This document shows positions 44,847 to 53,755 of a stretch of 64,000 bases of DNA, in pieces. Location: NCBI RefSeq assembly GCF_001556045.1, contig NZ_LSIC01000041.1:28599-92598 (forward strand). The letters run 5' to 3'. Position 1 is the stretch's first letter. Each line of letters starts with the position of its first letter. The notes under the pieces are model-generated. The model was given only the letters and a program-made list of their open reading frames with translations, made no database searches and had not been told where the DNA came from. The position numbers and the translations under genes were made by a program. This DNA comes from Bradyrhizobium sp. CCH5-F6. GTDB taxonomy: Bacteria > Pseudomonadota > Alphaproteobacteria > Rhizobiales > Xanthobacteraceae.

Positions 44847-46490
44847 ATGACCCAGCCGAGCTTTGCGACCCACGAGGTCTTCAACCAGTCGCCGCCGTTC
44901 GAGGACGTCGACCTCTTCGCCGTGGATCGGCCGCTGATCGAGGCGGTGAAGGCCAATGGCGGCGCGGCGGCGGAGCGGGAGCTGTCGGAGTTCGGCAAGC
45001 ATTGGGGCTCGGCGGCGATGGCCGATCGCGGCCGCATGGCGAACGAGAACACGCCGAAGCTGCGCACCTTCGATGCCAAGGGCAATCGGCGCGACCAGGT
45101 CGAGTTTCATCCGTCCTATCACGAGCTGATGGCGCATAGCGCGCATGCGGGCGTGCACAATTCGACCTGGACGGCGGATGGAAAGCCTGCGGGCGGTGCC
45201 GCCGAAGTCATTCGTGCGGCAAAGTTCTACATGGCCGCGCAGGTCGAGACCGGCCATCTCTGTCCGATCACGATGACGCGCGCTTCCGTGGGTGCGCTGG
45301 CGATGCAGCCTGACTTGCTCGCGCGCGTGATGCCGGTGCTGTCGACGAAGAGCTATGATCCCAGCTTTGCGCCATGGTGGCAGAAGCGTGGCATGACGGT
45401 CGGCATGGGCATGACCGAGAAGCAGGGCGGCACCGACGTGCGCTCCAACATGACACGCGCCGTGCGCGACGGGGACGGCTATCGCATCACCGGCCATAAA
45501 TGGTTCATGTCGGCGCCGATGTGCGATGCGTTCCTGGTGCTGGCGCAGGCAGATGGCGGGCTGACATGTTTCTTCATGCCGCGCTTCGCGCCCGATGGTT
45601 CGGTCAACGCCATCCAGTTCCAGCGGTTGAAGGACAAGCTCGGCAACCGTTCCAACGCCTCGTCGGAGGTCGAGTTCGCCGGCGCCTACGCGGAAGCGGT
45701 CGGCGAGGAAGGCAAGGGCATCCGGACCATTATCCAGATGGTGCAGCTGACGCGGCAGGATTGCGCGATCGCCTCCGTCGGCCTGATGCGCTCGGGGCTG
45801 GCGCATGCGCTGCATCACGCGCGACACCGCAGCGTGTTCCAGAAGCATCTTGCCGACCAGCCCCTGATGCAGGCCGTGCTGTCGGACATGGCGCTGCATG
45901 TCGAGGCGAGCACGGTGCTGGTGATGCGGCTCTGCCGCGCGTTCGACCGCACGCTGCATGATGCGGCGGAAGCCGCCTATATGCGGCTGCTGACGCCCGC
46001 GATCAAATACTGGACCTGCAAGAGCGCGCCGCCGTTCCTCTACGAGGCAATGGAGTGCCTCGGCGGCAACGGCTATGTCGAGGACGGCATCCTGGCCCGC
46101 CACTATCGGGAGTCGCCGGTCAACGCGATCTGGGAAGGTTCGGGCAACGTCATGTGCCTCGACGTGCTCCGCGCGCTCGCGCGCGAGCCGGAGGCTGCGA
46201 TGGCGGTGCTGCAATCGCTCGCAGCCGAGACCAAGGGGCTGCCGGGGGCTGTCGAGGCGGCCACCTTCATTGGCAAGACCTTCCGCCGCGCCGACGGCGA
46301 GCGCGTCGCGCGCCTTGCCGTCGAGAAGCTGGCGCTGCTTGCCGCCGCCGCGGCGCTCAACGGCGTGTCACCGCACAACGCCGAACTGTTCGCCGCAACG
46401 CGCCTCGCGGCCAATCACGCCAGCATGTATGGCGCGGTCGACCTCGACAACGGCGACGTGCGCGCGCTGCTGGAGCGGGCGCTGCCGTGA
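44847..46490 (+). CDS. aidB: AidB-type acyl-CoA dehydrogenase family protein
   Basis: 547 residues. The front E-V-F-N-Q-S-P-P-F-E-D-V-D-L-F is diagnostic of AidB. The flavin domain has M-T-E-K-Q-G-G-T-D-V-R-S-N and KWFMSAPMCDAFLVLA; the end has the G-G-N-G-Y-V-E-D and R-E-S-P-V-N-A-I-W-E-G-S-G-N segment. AidB is an FAD protein of the alkylation response that binds DNA and has weak isovaleryl-CoA dehydrogenase activity in E. coli. It starts 20 bases after the M15 gene, with GAGAAG before the ATG, so read-through from that pair is possible. No Ada box was seen. Confidence 0.92.
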   Translation: MTQPSFATHEVFNQSPPFEDVDLFAVDRPLIEAVKANGGAAAERELSEFGKHWGSAAMADRGRMANENTPKLRTFDAKGNRRDQVEFHPSYHELMAHSAHAGVHNSTWTADGKPAGGAAEVIRAAKFYMAAQVETGHLCPITMTRASVGALAMQPDLLARVMPVLSTKSYDPSFAPWWQKRGMTVGMGMTEKQGGTDVRSNMTRAVRDGDGYRITGHKWFMSAPMCDAFLVLAQADGGLTCFFMPRFAPDGSVNAIQFQRLKDKLGNRSNASSEVEFAGAYAEAVGEEGKGIRTIIQMVQLTRQDCAIASVGLMRSGLAHALHHARHRSVFQKHLADQPLMQAVLSDMALHVEASTVLVMRLCRAFDRTLHDAAEAAYMRLLTPAIKYWTCKSAPPFLYEAMECLGGNGYVEDGILARHYRESPVNAIWEGSGNVMCLDVLRALAREPEAAMAVLQSLAAETKGLPGAVEAATFIGKTFRRADGERVARLAVEKLALLAAAAALNGVSPHNAELFAATRLAANHASMYGAVDLDNGDVRALLERALP

Positions 46491-46500
46491 TTGTTTGTTC

Positions 46501-46541
46501 CGTCATTCCGGGTTCGGTCCTTCGGACCGCCCGGAATGACG
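46501..46541. repeat. Short hairpin of palindromic repeat family B
   Basis: CGTCATTCCGGG and CCCGGAATGACG are perfect inverted arms around a second hairpin (CGGTCC-TTC-GGACCG). It begins 10 bases after the aidB stop and could act as a terminator or RNA-stability element. Confidence 0.85.
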
Positions 46542-46566
46542 GTGTTCTTCCAACGAAGGCTCTCTG

Positions 46567-47331
46567 ATGGATTCTCTCAATCCCGACCATCCGCCGCCGA
46601 CCGTGACGCCTGCGCCGCCGCACGTCTGGATGTTCTGGGGCACGGCGCTGTGGGGCGCCTTCATCTTCGTCGCGATGTTCGTCGGGCAGATCGGCGCCGT
46701 CGTTCTGCTGGCGTCGCAGCGCGGTCTTCCCATGGACCTGTCTTCGCTTCAGATCATCGGCCGCGAGCCCCAGACGCTCGCGCTTTCGGTCATCATGGGA
46801 CTGCCGGCGACGCTTGTTGCGGTTTGGCTCGCGATTCGCATCAAGAAAGCGTCCTTCGTCGATTATCTCGCGCTGCATTGGCCGTCCTGGAAGCAGCTGC
46901 TGTTCGGCGCCGTCGGCCTCATCCTGATCGTGCTGGCCTGGGAGACGATGTCGCGCGCACTCGGCCGCGAGGCGACGCCGGGCTTCATGTCCGACCTGTT
47001 GAAATCGGGACGCGACAAGGGCGCCGCGCTGTCGCTTCTGTTCGCCTTCAGCGTGGCCGCGCCGGTGTCGGAGGAGATTCTGGCGCGAGGCTTCCTCTAT
47101 CGCGGCTGGTCAGCGAGCTTCCTGCGCGTGCCCGGGGCGATCCTGCTGTCGTCGCTGGTCTGGACGGTCGTGCACCTGCAATACGACCTGTACTTCCTCA
47201 CCGAAGTCCTCGCCATCGGCCTGTGGTTCGGCTACATGCGCTATCGCTCCGGCTCGCTCTGGCTCACCATCGTGCTGCATGCGCTGAACAATCTGACTGC
47301 GGTGGTGCTGACGATGTGGCTGGGTGCCTAG
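46567..47331 (+). CDS. CPBP family intramembrane glutamic endopeptidase
   Basis: 254 residues with about seven membrane helices. The catalytic signature is P-V-S-E-E-I-L-A-R-G-F-L-Y-R-G (the E-E-x3-R motif), with a second-motif histidine in VHLQYDL and the third-motif H-x-x-x-N in LHALNN. Bacterial CPBP (Abi) proteins are related to Rce1 and often confer bacteriocin self-immunity or process membrane peptides. The N-terminal tail is Pro-rich. It follows aidB through a hairpin repeat and ends 28 bases before the convergent AEC gene. Confidence 0.9.
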   Translation: MDSLNPDHPPPTVTPAPPHVWMFWGTALWGAFIFVAMFVGQIGAVVLLASQRGLPMDLSSLQIIGREPQTLALSVIMGLPATLVAVWLAIRIKKASFVDYLALHWPSWKQLLFGAVGLILIVLAWETMSRALGREATPGFMSDLLKSGRDKGAALSLLFAFSVAAPVSEEILARGFLYRGWSASFLRVPGAILLSSLVWTVVHLQYDLYFLTEVLAIGLWFGYMRYRSGSLWLTIVLHALNNLTAVVLTMWLGA

Positions 47332-47359
47332 CCGCGGCCACTCAGGGCTCCGTCAAGGT

Positions 47360-48283
47360 CTAGGCCGCCAGCGCGATCGCGACCGGCATCGTGATGGCCG
47401 CAAAGATCGTCTGCAGCGTGATGATCTGCGCCAGCAGCGGCGCGTCGCCGCCCATCTGGCGGGCGAGGACATAGGCGCTGGACGAGGTCGGCACCGACGA
47501 GCAGATCGCCACGATCGCGAGGCTGTTGCCGGAAAGCCCGAACCAGAGACCGAGCCCCATCGCGAGCGCGGGCATCAGCAAAAGCTTGAAAACGACGCCG
47601 ACGGCCGCGCCGAGGCTTGGACGGAAGAGCCCTTCGAGATGCAGCCCCGCGCCGGTGACGAGCAGGCCGATGGCGAGCGAGGAACTGCCGAGCGCGTCGG
47701 CAACCTCATGCCAGAGCCTTGGCAGCGGCAGGTGGGTGACGTTGACGGAGAGGCCGATGATGCAGGCCCAGATCAGGGGATTGCGAACCAAGGTGATGAC
47801 GATGGCGCGGCCGGATTGCTTTTCGGGCGATGCGTAACGAGCGAGCACCGAGACGCTGAACACGTTGACGAGCGGGATGATCGCAACCATCGCCACGGAG
47901 GCGAGTGCCAGCCCGACATCGCCGAACAAATTGGCGGCGATCGAAAGTGCCACGAAGGTCTGCCAGCGCGTCGCGCCCTGGAAGATCGAGGTGAAGGCGG
48001 GACCGTCGATGCCGAGCCGCGACAGGGCAGGGCGCAGCGCGAGGCACAACAGCGACATCGCCAGTGCCGATAGCAGCAGCGCGCCGCCGACGCCGGCGAC
48101 CGGCACCTTGGAAAGGTCGGCCTTCACCAGGGTCTGGATCAGCAGCAGCGGGAACAGCACGAAATAGGTCAGCTGCTCCAGCCCGTGCCATTGCGTGTCC
48201 AGCCGCATCAGGCTGCGCTTCAGCACGATGCCGAGCACGATGAGGATGAAGACCGGCAGCAAGGCCGCAATCACGACGGCCAT
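47360..48283 (-). CDS. AEC family transporter (auxin efflux carrier type)
   Basis: 307 residues with about ten helices in the 5+5 pattern of AEC carriers. AALLPVFILIVLGIVLKR opens the protein, and the second half holds NPLIWACIIGLSVN and P-A-L-A-M-G-L-G-L-W. The conserved helix-break (SVPTSSSAYVLARQMGGD) is present near the end. Bacterial members export or import carboxylates such as malonate. The gene lies 3 bases after ruvX on the same strand and is probably co-transcribed with it. Substrate unknown. Confidence 0.9.
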   Translation of the reverse strand: MAVVIAALLPVFILIVLGIVLKRSLMRLDTQWHGLEQLTYFVLFPLLLIQTLVKADLSKVPVAGVGGALLLSALAMSLLCLALRPALSRLGIDGPAFTSIFQGATRWQTFVALSIAANLFGDVGLALASVAMVAIIPLVNVFSVSVLARYASPEKQSGRAIVITLVRNPLIWACIIGLSVNVTHLPLPRLWHEVADALGSSSLAIGLLVTGAGLHLEGLFRPSLGAAVGVVFKLLLMPALAMGLGLWFGLSGNSLAIVAICSSVPTSSSAYVLARQMGGDAPLLAQIITLQTIFAAITMPVAIALAA

Positions 48284-48286
48284 CGG

Positions 48287-48772
48287 TCAGGCGGATCCAG
48301 CGCGAAGATTGGCGAGGCGGTCGAGCGCGCCTTGCAGGATGAAGATGGCGGCGTGCTCGTCGATCACCTCGGCGCGCTTGGCGCGGCTGACGTCCATGCC
48401 GATCAACTCGCGCTCGACCGCCGCGGTCGACAGGCGCTCGTCCCAGAGGCCGATGGGGAGCGCGGTCAGGCCGGCAAGATTGCGGGCGAAGGCGCGGGTG
48501 GACTGCGCGCGCGGGCCCTCGCTGCCGTCCATGTTGATGGGCAGGCCCAGTACGAGACCGACTGCCTTGCGCTCGGCCCCGATCGCGAGCAAGCGAGCGG
48601 CATCCTGCTTGAAGGCCTTGCGCTGGATCGTCTCGACGCCGGTCGCTAACCTCCGGTCGGGATCAGACACGGCAACGCCGATGGTCTTGGTGCCGAGATC
48701 GAGCCCGACCAGCGCGCCGCGCGCGGGCCAGTGGGTTGCAGCATCGACGAGAGGCAGGATAAGAGCCGGCAT
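48287..48772 (-). CDS. ruvX: Putative pre-16S rRNA nuclease / Holliday junction resolvase-like protein RuvX (YqgF)
   Basis: 161 residues from the ATG of MPALILPLV (the frame has ATGs 3 and 8 codons earlier). The RNase H-like core is complete: [15 protein letters not shown] with the catalytic Asp, [14 protein letters not shown], and [11 protein letters not shown] with the Glu, then the late Asp in EVIDEHAA. It is needed for 16S rRNA 5'-end maturation in E. coli. In many alphaproteobacteria it sits near gatC; here about 7 kb of accessory genes lie between. Confidence 0.93.
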   Translation of the reverse strand: MPALILPLVDAATHWPARGALVGLDLGTKTIGVAVSDPDRRLATGVETIQRKAFKQDAARLLAIGAERKAVGLVLGLPINMDGSEGPRAQSTRAFARNLAGLTALPIGLWDERLSTAAVERELIGMDVSRAKRAEVIDEHAAIFILQGALDRLANLRAGSA

Positions 48773-48817
48773 GGCGTAGCGCATATCATGCGTCATGCTG
48801 CGGAGTGAACCCGAAAC

Positions 48818-49030
48818 ATGGATGCGCTGACATTATTCGGCCTGTTCGCCGTCACGGCGATGCTGGTCACTTACGCGCTGGAGGACCGCAGCCACTGGTT
48901 CGTGCTGCTGTTCGCCGTATCGTGCGCGCTCGGCTCGGCCTACGGCTTTCTCCAGGGCGCCTGGCCGTTCGGTCTGGTCGAGGCGATCTGGTCCGTGGTG
49001 GCGCTGCGGCGCTGGCACCTGAAGCCCTAG
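48818..49030 (+). CDS. Small conserved membrane protein
   Basis: 70 residues with two or three hydrophobic segments ([48 protein letters not shown]), ending R-R-W-H-L-K-P. The codon pattern and the helix-turn layout argue for a real gene. I recall very similar small proteins next to ruvX in bradyrhizobia but cannot name a function. It is divergent from ruvX with 45 bases between starts. Confidence 0.75.
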   Translation: MDALTLFGLFAVTAMLVTYALEDRSHWFVLLFAVSCALGSAYGFLQGAWPFGLVEAIWSVVALRRWHLKP

Positions 49031-49157
49031 TGGTTAGACCCGCGACAGGAGGAGCGTGAGAAGGCCACGCACGAATGCACCGATCATTTGTGGCGAATCT
49101 CACACGGATGAAGCCGCTGACCATGGCATGATGTCGCGTCCTCAGCGGCGACGTCGA

Positions 49158-49186
49158 TTGACGCTCTGGTTGTCGCGAGATAGGTT
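49158..49186 (+). promoter_or_regulatory. Possible promoter of the protease-nuclease gene
   Basis: TTGACG, a 17-base spacer and TAGGTT lie in a locally AT-richer patch about 140 bases before the start codon. The -35 match is good and the -10 is weak. The 297-base gap (49031-49327) holds no other feature I can support. Confidence 0.35.
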
Positions 49187-49330
49187 TATAGGCTTAAGGT
49201 AGTGTAGGGCGCGTGCCCCGATTTCCAAAACATCGGCAGCGGCCGGCAGCCCGGCCCGCGATGCAACTTGGCGCATATTTTCAGGCGCCGACCATCCAAT
49301 ATTCGCCCTTTATTATTTTGAGAGGTCATG

Positions 49331-51538
49331 ATGCTCATCAAGCCAAGCCTGATCGCGGGCTCAGAAAGGCGATTCAAGCAAGCCGAGTTCTCACCCGATG
49401 CCTTGAACCGGAAACTGGGCGACGGCCCGATCGAGATGACCGTCGAAAAGATGCGCCTGCGCCAGCGCCAGCTGCTGGCAGAGACGCACGACATGCGAGC
49501 GGCCGAAATCGGCCTGGAGCGGATCATCCAGGGCAACGACCTCGACAGCATCAACTATCTCGTCAAGGGGACCGCCGCCGCGCGCTCGGTCTGCCGTATT
49601 CAGCTCAGGGATTCCAAGTCGAATCTGCTCGGCTATGGCTCGGGCTTTCTGATCGGGCCCGGCCTGCTGCTGACGAACCATCATGTCTTCGGCAAGCCGG
49701 CCGATGCGGCCAATTCGATTGCCGATTTCAACTACGAATTGGACGTTTCGGGACAAGAGCGTGTGCCGGTGCGGTTCAGATTCGAGCCGGGCAGGTTCTT
49801 CTACACCAATGACAGGCTGGATTTTTCGATCGTTGCGGTGGCGCCGACCTCGTTGTCGGGTCACGAGGAACTCGAGGATTGGGGATGGCTGCCGCTGAGC
49901 GGCGCGCCCGGCAAGGCAGACCCGGGCGAGTATCTCACCATCGTCCAGCATCCCGGCGGACAGATGAAGCAGGTCTGCGTCCGCGAGAACAAGCTGCTCA
50001 AATATGTCGGCGACTTCCTCTGGTACAATACCGATACGACGGCCGGATCGTCGGGTTCGCCGGCCTTCAACCGCTTCTGGCAGGTGGTCGCGCTGCACCA
50101 CAGCGGCGTTCCCCGGAAGGATGCGCAGGGCCGTACCCTGACCAAGGACGGCAGGGTTTGGAAGCCGTCGATGGACGAATCCTCGATCGACTGGATCGCC
50201 AACGAAGGCATCCGGATCAGCGCGATCGTCGCGGATATCAAGGTCGCCGTCGGCTCCCATCCCCTGATCAAGCCGGTGCTGGACGAGGAAGAGCCACCGA
50301 TCCGGCAAGAGCGTGCGAAAGCCCCGGTGCCGGCCGCCGTCCCTGCTTTTGGTGCCAATGCCTGGGTCGAGCAGTCCCTCGATGGGACCTCGCTGGTGGT
50401 CCCGATCCGCGTTCCGTTGCCGACGTTCAGGAAGGAAATTCCCTTCGCTCCGCTGACGCCGTTGCAGGGCCCGTCGGCTGGTAACGGAGGCGCGCCCAAC
50501 GGCGGCAAGCCGTTGATCGCCCGACCGGTCGCCTTGTTGCCGCACATCAGCGCGAAGAACGGCCTGCCGATGGAGGCCGTGCATATCGATCAGAGCACGC
50601 TGAAATCGCGGCCCGGCTACAAGGCCAATTTTCTCGGCACCGGCAAATTCTCCGTACCCCTGCCGAAAATACCCGCCGCCCTCAAACCGAGGGTCGCGAT
50701 GTTGAAGGGGAGCTCGAAGCAGTCCGAGCTGAAATACTTCAACTACAGCGTCGTGATGAACAAGGAGCGCGGGCTCGCCTTCTTCAGCTGCGTCAATATC
50801 GACGGCGGCAAGCAACAGGACGTCGGCAAGCGTGAAGGTGATTCCTGGCTGCGCGATCCGCGCATCGACGAGGATGCCCAGATCGGCGACGAGTTCTACC
50901 GCAAGCAGGCCACTTTCGAAGCGGACCGCAGCAAGAATCCATTCGACCGCGGTCATCTGGTGCGCCGCCTCGATGCGACCTGGGGCGACACGGTCGCCGC
51001 GGCCAAGCAGCATGGCGACGATTCCTTCCATTTCACCAATTGCGCGCCGCAGTTCTTCTCGTTCAACCAGGGCAAGCAGCTCTGGGCAGGACTGGAGGAT
51101 TACACGCGCGATGTCCTGCTCGAAGGTGAGGAGAAGGGCATCGTCATGAACGGCCCGGTGTTCGATGGCCCGGATGCCGACGGATCCGATCTGCCCGATC
51201 CGGCCGGCCGGCCGCACAAGGATCCGAGCTTCGGCGGCGTTCGAATTCCGAAGTACTTCTGGAAGATACTGATCCGCCGCAACGACGATGACGACGCGCT
51301 CAAGGCGGCGGCATTCCTGATGAGCCAGCGAAAGCAGGTGATCGAGATCGACCGCATCCAGGAGGCGGGCCTGCTCGAGCGGATGTCCGAGGAGGATGTC
51401 AGCGTCTTCCAGGTCTCGATCGCGGACCTGACGAAATTGACCAAGCTCGACTTCGGCAATCTCGCCGACGCGGATTCGCACGAGGCGACCTCGGTGGGCC
51501 CGCGGCGGATCGAATCCTATGAGGACATTCGGATCTAG
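49331..51538 (+). CDS. Trypsin-like serine protease fused to DNA/RNA non-specific endonuclease (NUC1)
   Basis: 735 residues; GAGAGG lies 5 bases before this ATG (a second ATG is 3 bases upstream). No signal peptide or membrane helix. Residue numbers here count from the first ATG. Residues 30-100 form a helical front ending GLERIIQGNDLDSINYLVKG. The protease domain has H119 (TNHHV), D165 (LDFSIV) and S242 (TAGSSGSP), a complete V8/HtrA-like triad. A Pro/Ala-rich linker (about 320-420) leads to the NUC1 fold with D540-R541-G542-H543 and N571 (FTNCAPQ), the catalytic DRGH and metal-binding Asn. A cytosolic protease and nuclease on one chain suggests protease-controlled nucleic-acid cleavage, possibly defence. 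That role is inference; only the domains are seen. Confidence 0.92.
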   Translation: MLIKPSLIAGSERRFKQAEFSPDALNRKLGDGPIEMTVEKMRLRQRQLLAETHDMRAAEIGLERIIQGNDLDSINYLVKGTAAARSVCRIQLRDSKSNLLGYGSGFLIGPGLLLTNHHVFGKPADAANSIADFNYELDVSGQERVPVRFRFEPGRFFYTNDRLDFSIVAVAPTSLSGHEELEDWGWLPLSGAPGKADPGEYLTIVQHPGGQMKQVCVRENKLLKYVGDFLWYNTDTTAGSSGSPAFNRFWQVVALHHSGVPRKDAQGRTLTKDGRVWKPSMDESSIDWIANEGIRISAIVADIKVAVGSHPLIKPVLDEEEPPIRQERAKAPVPAAVPAFGANAWVEQSLDGTSLVVPIRVPLPTFRKEIPFAPLTPLQGPSAGNGGAPNGGKPLIARPVALLPHISAKNGLPMEAVHIDQSTLKSRPGYKANFLGTGKFSVPLPKIPAALKPRVAMLKGSSKQSELKYFNYSVVMNKERGLAFFSCVNIDGGKQQDVGKREGDSWLRDPRIDEDAQIGDEFYRKQATFEADRSKNPFDRGHLVRRLDATWGDTVAAAKQHGDDSFHFTNCAPQFFSFNQGKQLWAGLEDYTRDVLLEGEEKGIVMNGPVFDGPDADGSDLPDPAGRPHKDPSFGGVRIPKYFWKILIRRNDDDDALKAAAFLMSQRKQVIEIDRIQEAGLLERMSEEDVSVFQVSIADLTKLTKLDFGNLADADSHEATSVGPRRIESYEDIRI

Positions 51539-51646
51539 GGCGGTGTTGTCGCCGTAACGGAACGATGGGTTCGGGTGAGGGGAGCGGTGTGTTCTGTCGA
51601 GACACTGATGACCCTCACCCGGAGCGCTTGTGAGACGAGCCGCGCG

Positions 51647-52582
51647 TCAGCGGATCGCGATCGGGTTGATCATCGCCTGCACGCCGCCGGTCCAGCGCGG
51701 CTGTCCCAGCACGAACAGGAATTCATAGCCCTTATCCCGGGCGAGCGCTGCCGTGTCGAGGTTTTCCAGGATGTAGGTTCCATTCATGGCGAGCAGAATC
51801 TGGTGCACCTCGAAAACGTTCTTGGATTCGAAGGGCAAGACCTCTACTCCCCAAGTGTCGGCGCCGACGGCGACGACACCCTTGCCTGTGAGGTATTTGG
51901 CTCCTTCGACGCCGAGGCCGGGTTCACCAGCCGAGTAGCGCTTGTCGTCTTTCCCGACCAGGCTGAGCCAGCCGGTATGGAAGATGACGACGTCACCCTG
52001 ACGGATCTCGACGTTCTGCTGCTTGGCGGCTTCCTCGATCTCCTTGACGTTGAAGGCGGTGCCTTCCTTCACCACGTCGGTCTTGAAATAGGCGGCCATG
52101 TCGAGCAGGACGCCGCGCGTGACCATCGGCGGCACCTTCTCGATGCCAAGCTTCTTCAGCCCGGTCGGATCGGCGAAATCGGCAAGCTTGTTGCCGTTGT
52201 AATACACATGCTCGATGCCGAGATGGCCGAGGCCGTCGAGCTGGCTGCCAACGCCGACCCATGTGTCGAGGATATCGTCGTTGTAGGTGGCCTTGTTGGG
52301 ACCAAGCCCTGCGTTGCCGGCCTGTCCCGGCTGCACCACCGTGATCTTGTAGGTGCGCGGCGGATAGGCGGGCGTCTGCGACGTGACGGGCATGCCGAGG
52401 GCGTAGGTCTTGCCGGTCTTCACCAGCGATGCCGCCTTCACCACGAGCTCGGGCGTCATGTAGTTGGCGGCGCCGATCTCGTCGTTCGGCCCCCATTTCG
52501 ATTTGGTCCAGTCCTGTGCGCTTGCAGTTCCTGATATCGCCGACAACACAGCGACACAGCACAACACGAGCGTATTGCGCAT
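51647..52582 (-). CDS. Exported cyclase family protein (kynurenine formamidase-like fold)
   Basis: 311 residues with a signal peptide (TLVLCCVAVLSAISGTASAQ) and GGGAGG before the ATG. The cyclase core includes the segment GVGSQLDGLGHLG, where classic members have H-x-G-T-H-x-D-x-x-x-H. The first histidine and the Thr-His pair are replaced by G-V-G-S-Q, while the Asp and last His remain, so metal binding is altered. Later VVIFHTGW and VGADTWGVEV are typical. Members hydrolyse cyclic amides or lactones. Periplasmic location is likely; substrate unknown. Confidence 0.85.
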   Translation of the reverse strand: MRNTLVLCCVAVLSAISGTASAQDWTKSKWGPNDEIGAANYMTPELVVKAASLVKTGKTYALGMPVTSQTPAYPPRTYKITVVQPGQAGNAGLGPNKATYNDDILDTWVGVGSQLDGLGHLGIEHVYYNGNKLADFADPTGLKKLGIEKVPPMVTRGVLLDMAAYFKTDVVKEGTAFNVKEIEEAAKQQNVEIRQGDVVIFHTGWLSLVGKDDKRYSAGEPGLGVEGAKYLTGKGVVAVGADTWGVEVLPFESKNVFEVHQILLAMNGTYILENLDTAALARDKGYEFLFVLGQPRWTGGVQAMINPIAIR

Positions 52583-52767
52583 CGATAGTCCTCCCGATGT
52601 TCTTGCCGATGTTTGGCTTCGTTATGGTTTTGCGCTGGCCAGTCAGTCATCCTAACGTAGAATGATCGCGGGCTTCAAAGCTTTTTGATGTGCTGCGTTG
52701 CCGCGGAAGGCACGCGGAAACGCGATGGATTTGTGACGAATTTCGTAGAGTGGAACGCTGCGTCGTT

Positions 52768-53658
52768 TCAGGCCGCGATGACGTCGTCGTCCTTCTTCAG
52801 GCAGTGGGCAAAGCCGCTCAGCGCGCTGGTTTGATGGCCCGCGCGGCGGTGGATGAACAGTGTCTCGACGCGCGCCTGCGCCGGGCTCAGCGCGTGGATC
52901 GCGATGCTGCCGTTCATCGCGCTGCGCTCGACGACCGCGCGCGGCAGCAACGTCACGCCCATGTCGGCGGCGACGCAGCCGATCATGCCGTCGAGCGTGC
53001 CGAGCTCGAAGCGCGCCGCCGACGGCCAGCCGAGCTCGACGAACACTTGTTCGAGCCGCTGGCGATAGGTGCAGCCGGTGCGGAACACCAGCGCGGTCGG
53101 CCCGGACTCCGGCGTGCCTGCGCGCAGCTCGGCCAACGAGGCCCAGCGCCGCGCGCTGACCAGCACCAGCTCCTCGCGGAAGGCGCTCGTCGCGATGAGA
53201 TCGGCATGCGTGATGGGACCCGCGACGAAGGCGCCGTCGAGCGAGCCTTCGAGCACGCCGGTGACGAGGTCGGCTGTCGGCGCGGTGCGCAAGGATAGGC
53301 GCACGGCGGGGAAGCGGCGGTGGAAGTCGGCGAGCAGCGGCGGCAGGCGCACGGCCGCCGTCGTCTCCATCGAGCCGATCGCGAGCGGCCCTTTCGGCTC
53401 GCCATCGTCACGCGCGGCGAGCAAGGCTTCGTGCGACAGCGCCGCCATCCTTTGCGCGTAGGGGAGGAGGCGCTTGCCGGCGCCGGTCAGCGTCATGCCG
53501 CGCGAGTGCCGCTCGAACAGCGCCGTGCCGATCTCCGCCTCCAGCGCCTTCACGCGCTGGGTGACGTTCGACTGCACCGTGTTGAGCTCTTCGGCAGCGC
53601 GGGTGATGCCGCCCGTGCGGGCGACGGCGGCGAAGGTCTGGAGATCGCTGAGTTCCAT
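52768..53658 (-). CDS. LysR family transcriptional regulator
   Basis: 296 residues from the ATG of MELSDLQTF; the frame extends 13 codons upstream. The N-terminal winged helix (FAAVARTGGITRAAEELNTVQSNVTQRVKALE) is typical, followed by the two-lobed effector domain. The later T-Y-R-Q-R-L-E-Q-V-F segment resembles PtxR/CysB-like and YwbI-like members. It is divergent from the nitronate monooxygenase gene with a 97-base gap, so that gene is its most likely target. Inducer unknown. Confidence 0.92.
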   Translation of the reverse strand: MELSDLQTFAAVARTGGITRAAEELNTVQSNVTQRVKALEAEIGTALFERHSRGMTLTGAGKRLLPYAQRMAALSHEALLAARDDGEPKGPLAIGSMETTAAVRLPPLLADFHRRFPAVRLSLRTAPTADLVTGVLEGSLDGAFVAGPITHADLIATSAFREELVLVSARRWASLAELRAGTPESGPTALVFRTGCTYRQRLEQVFVELGWPSAARFELGTLDGMIGCVAADMGVTLLPRAVVERSAMNGSIAIHALSPAQARVETLFIHRRAGHQTSALSGFAHCLKKDDDVIAA

Positions 53659-53755
53659 GGCGTCATTTCGCTTTTGAGATGGCAACGTTCGTAACAATTC
53701 ATTTTTCGAGAATGCTAGTCGCGGCTAGTCTCGCTGTCCAGATCGGGGAGGAGCC

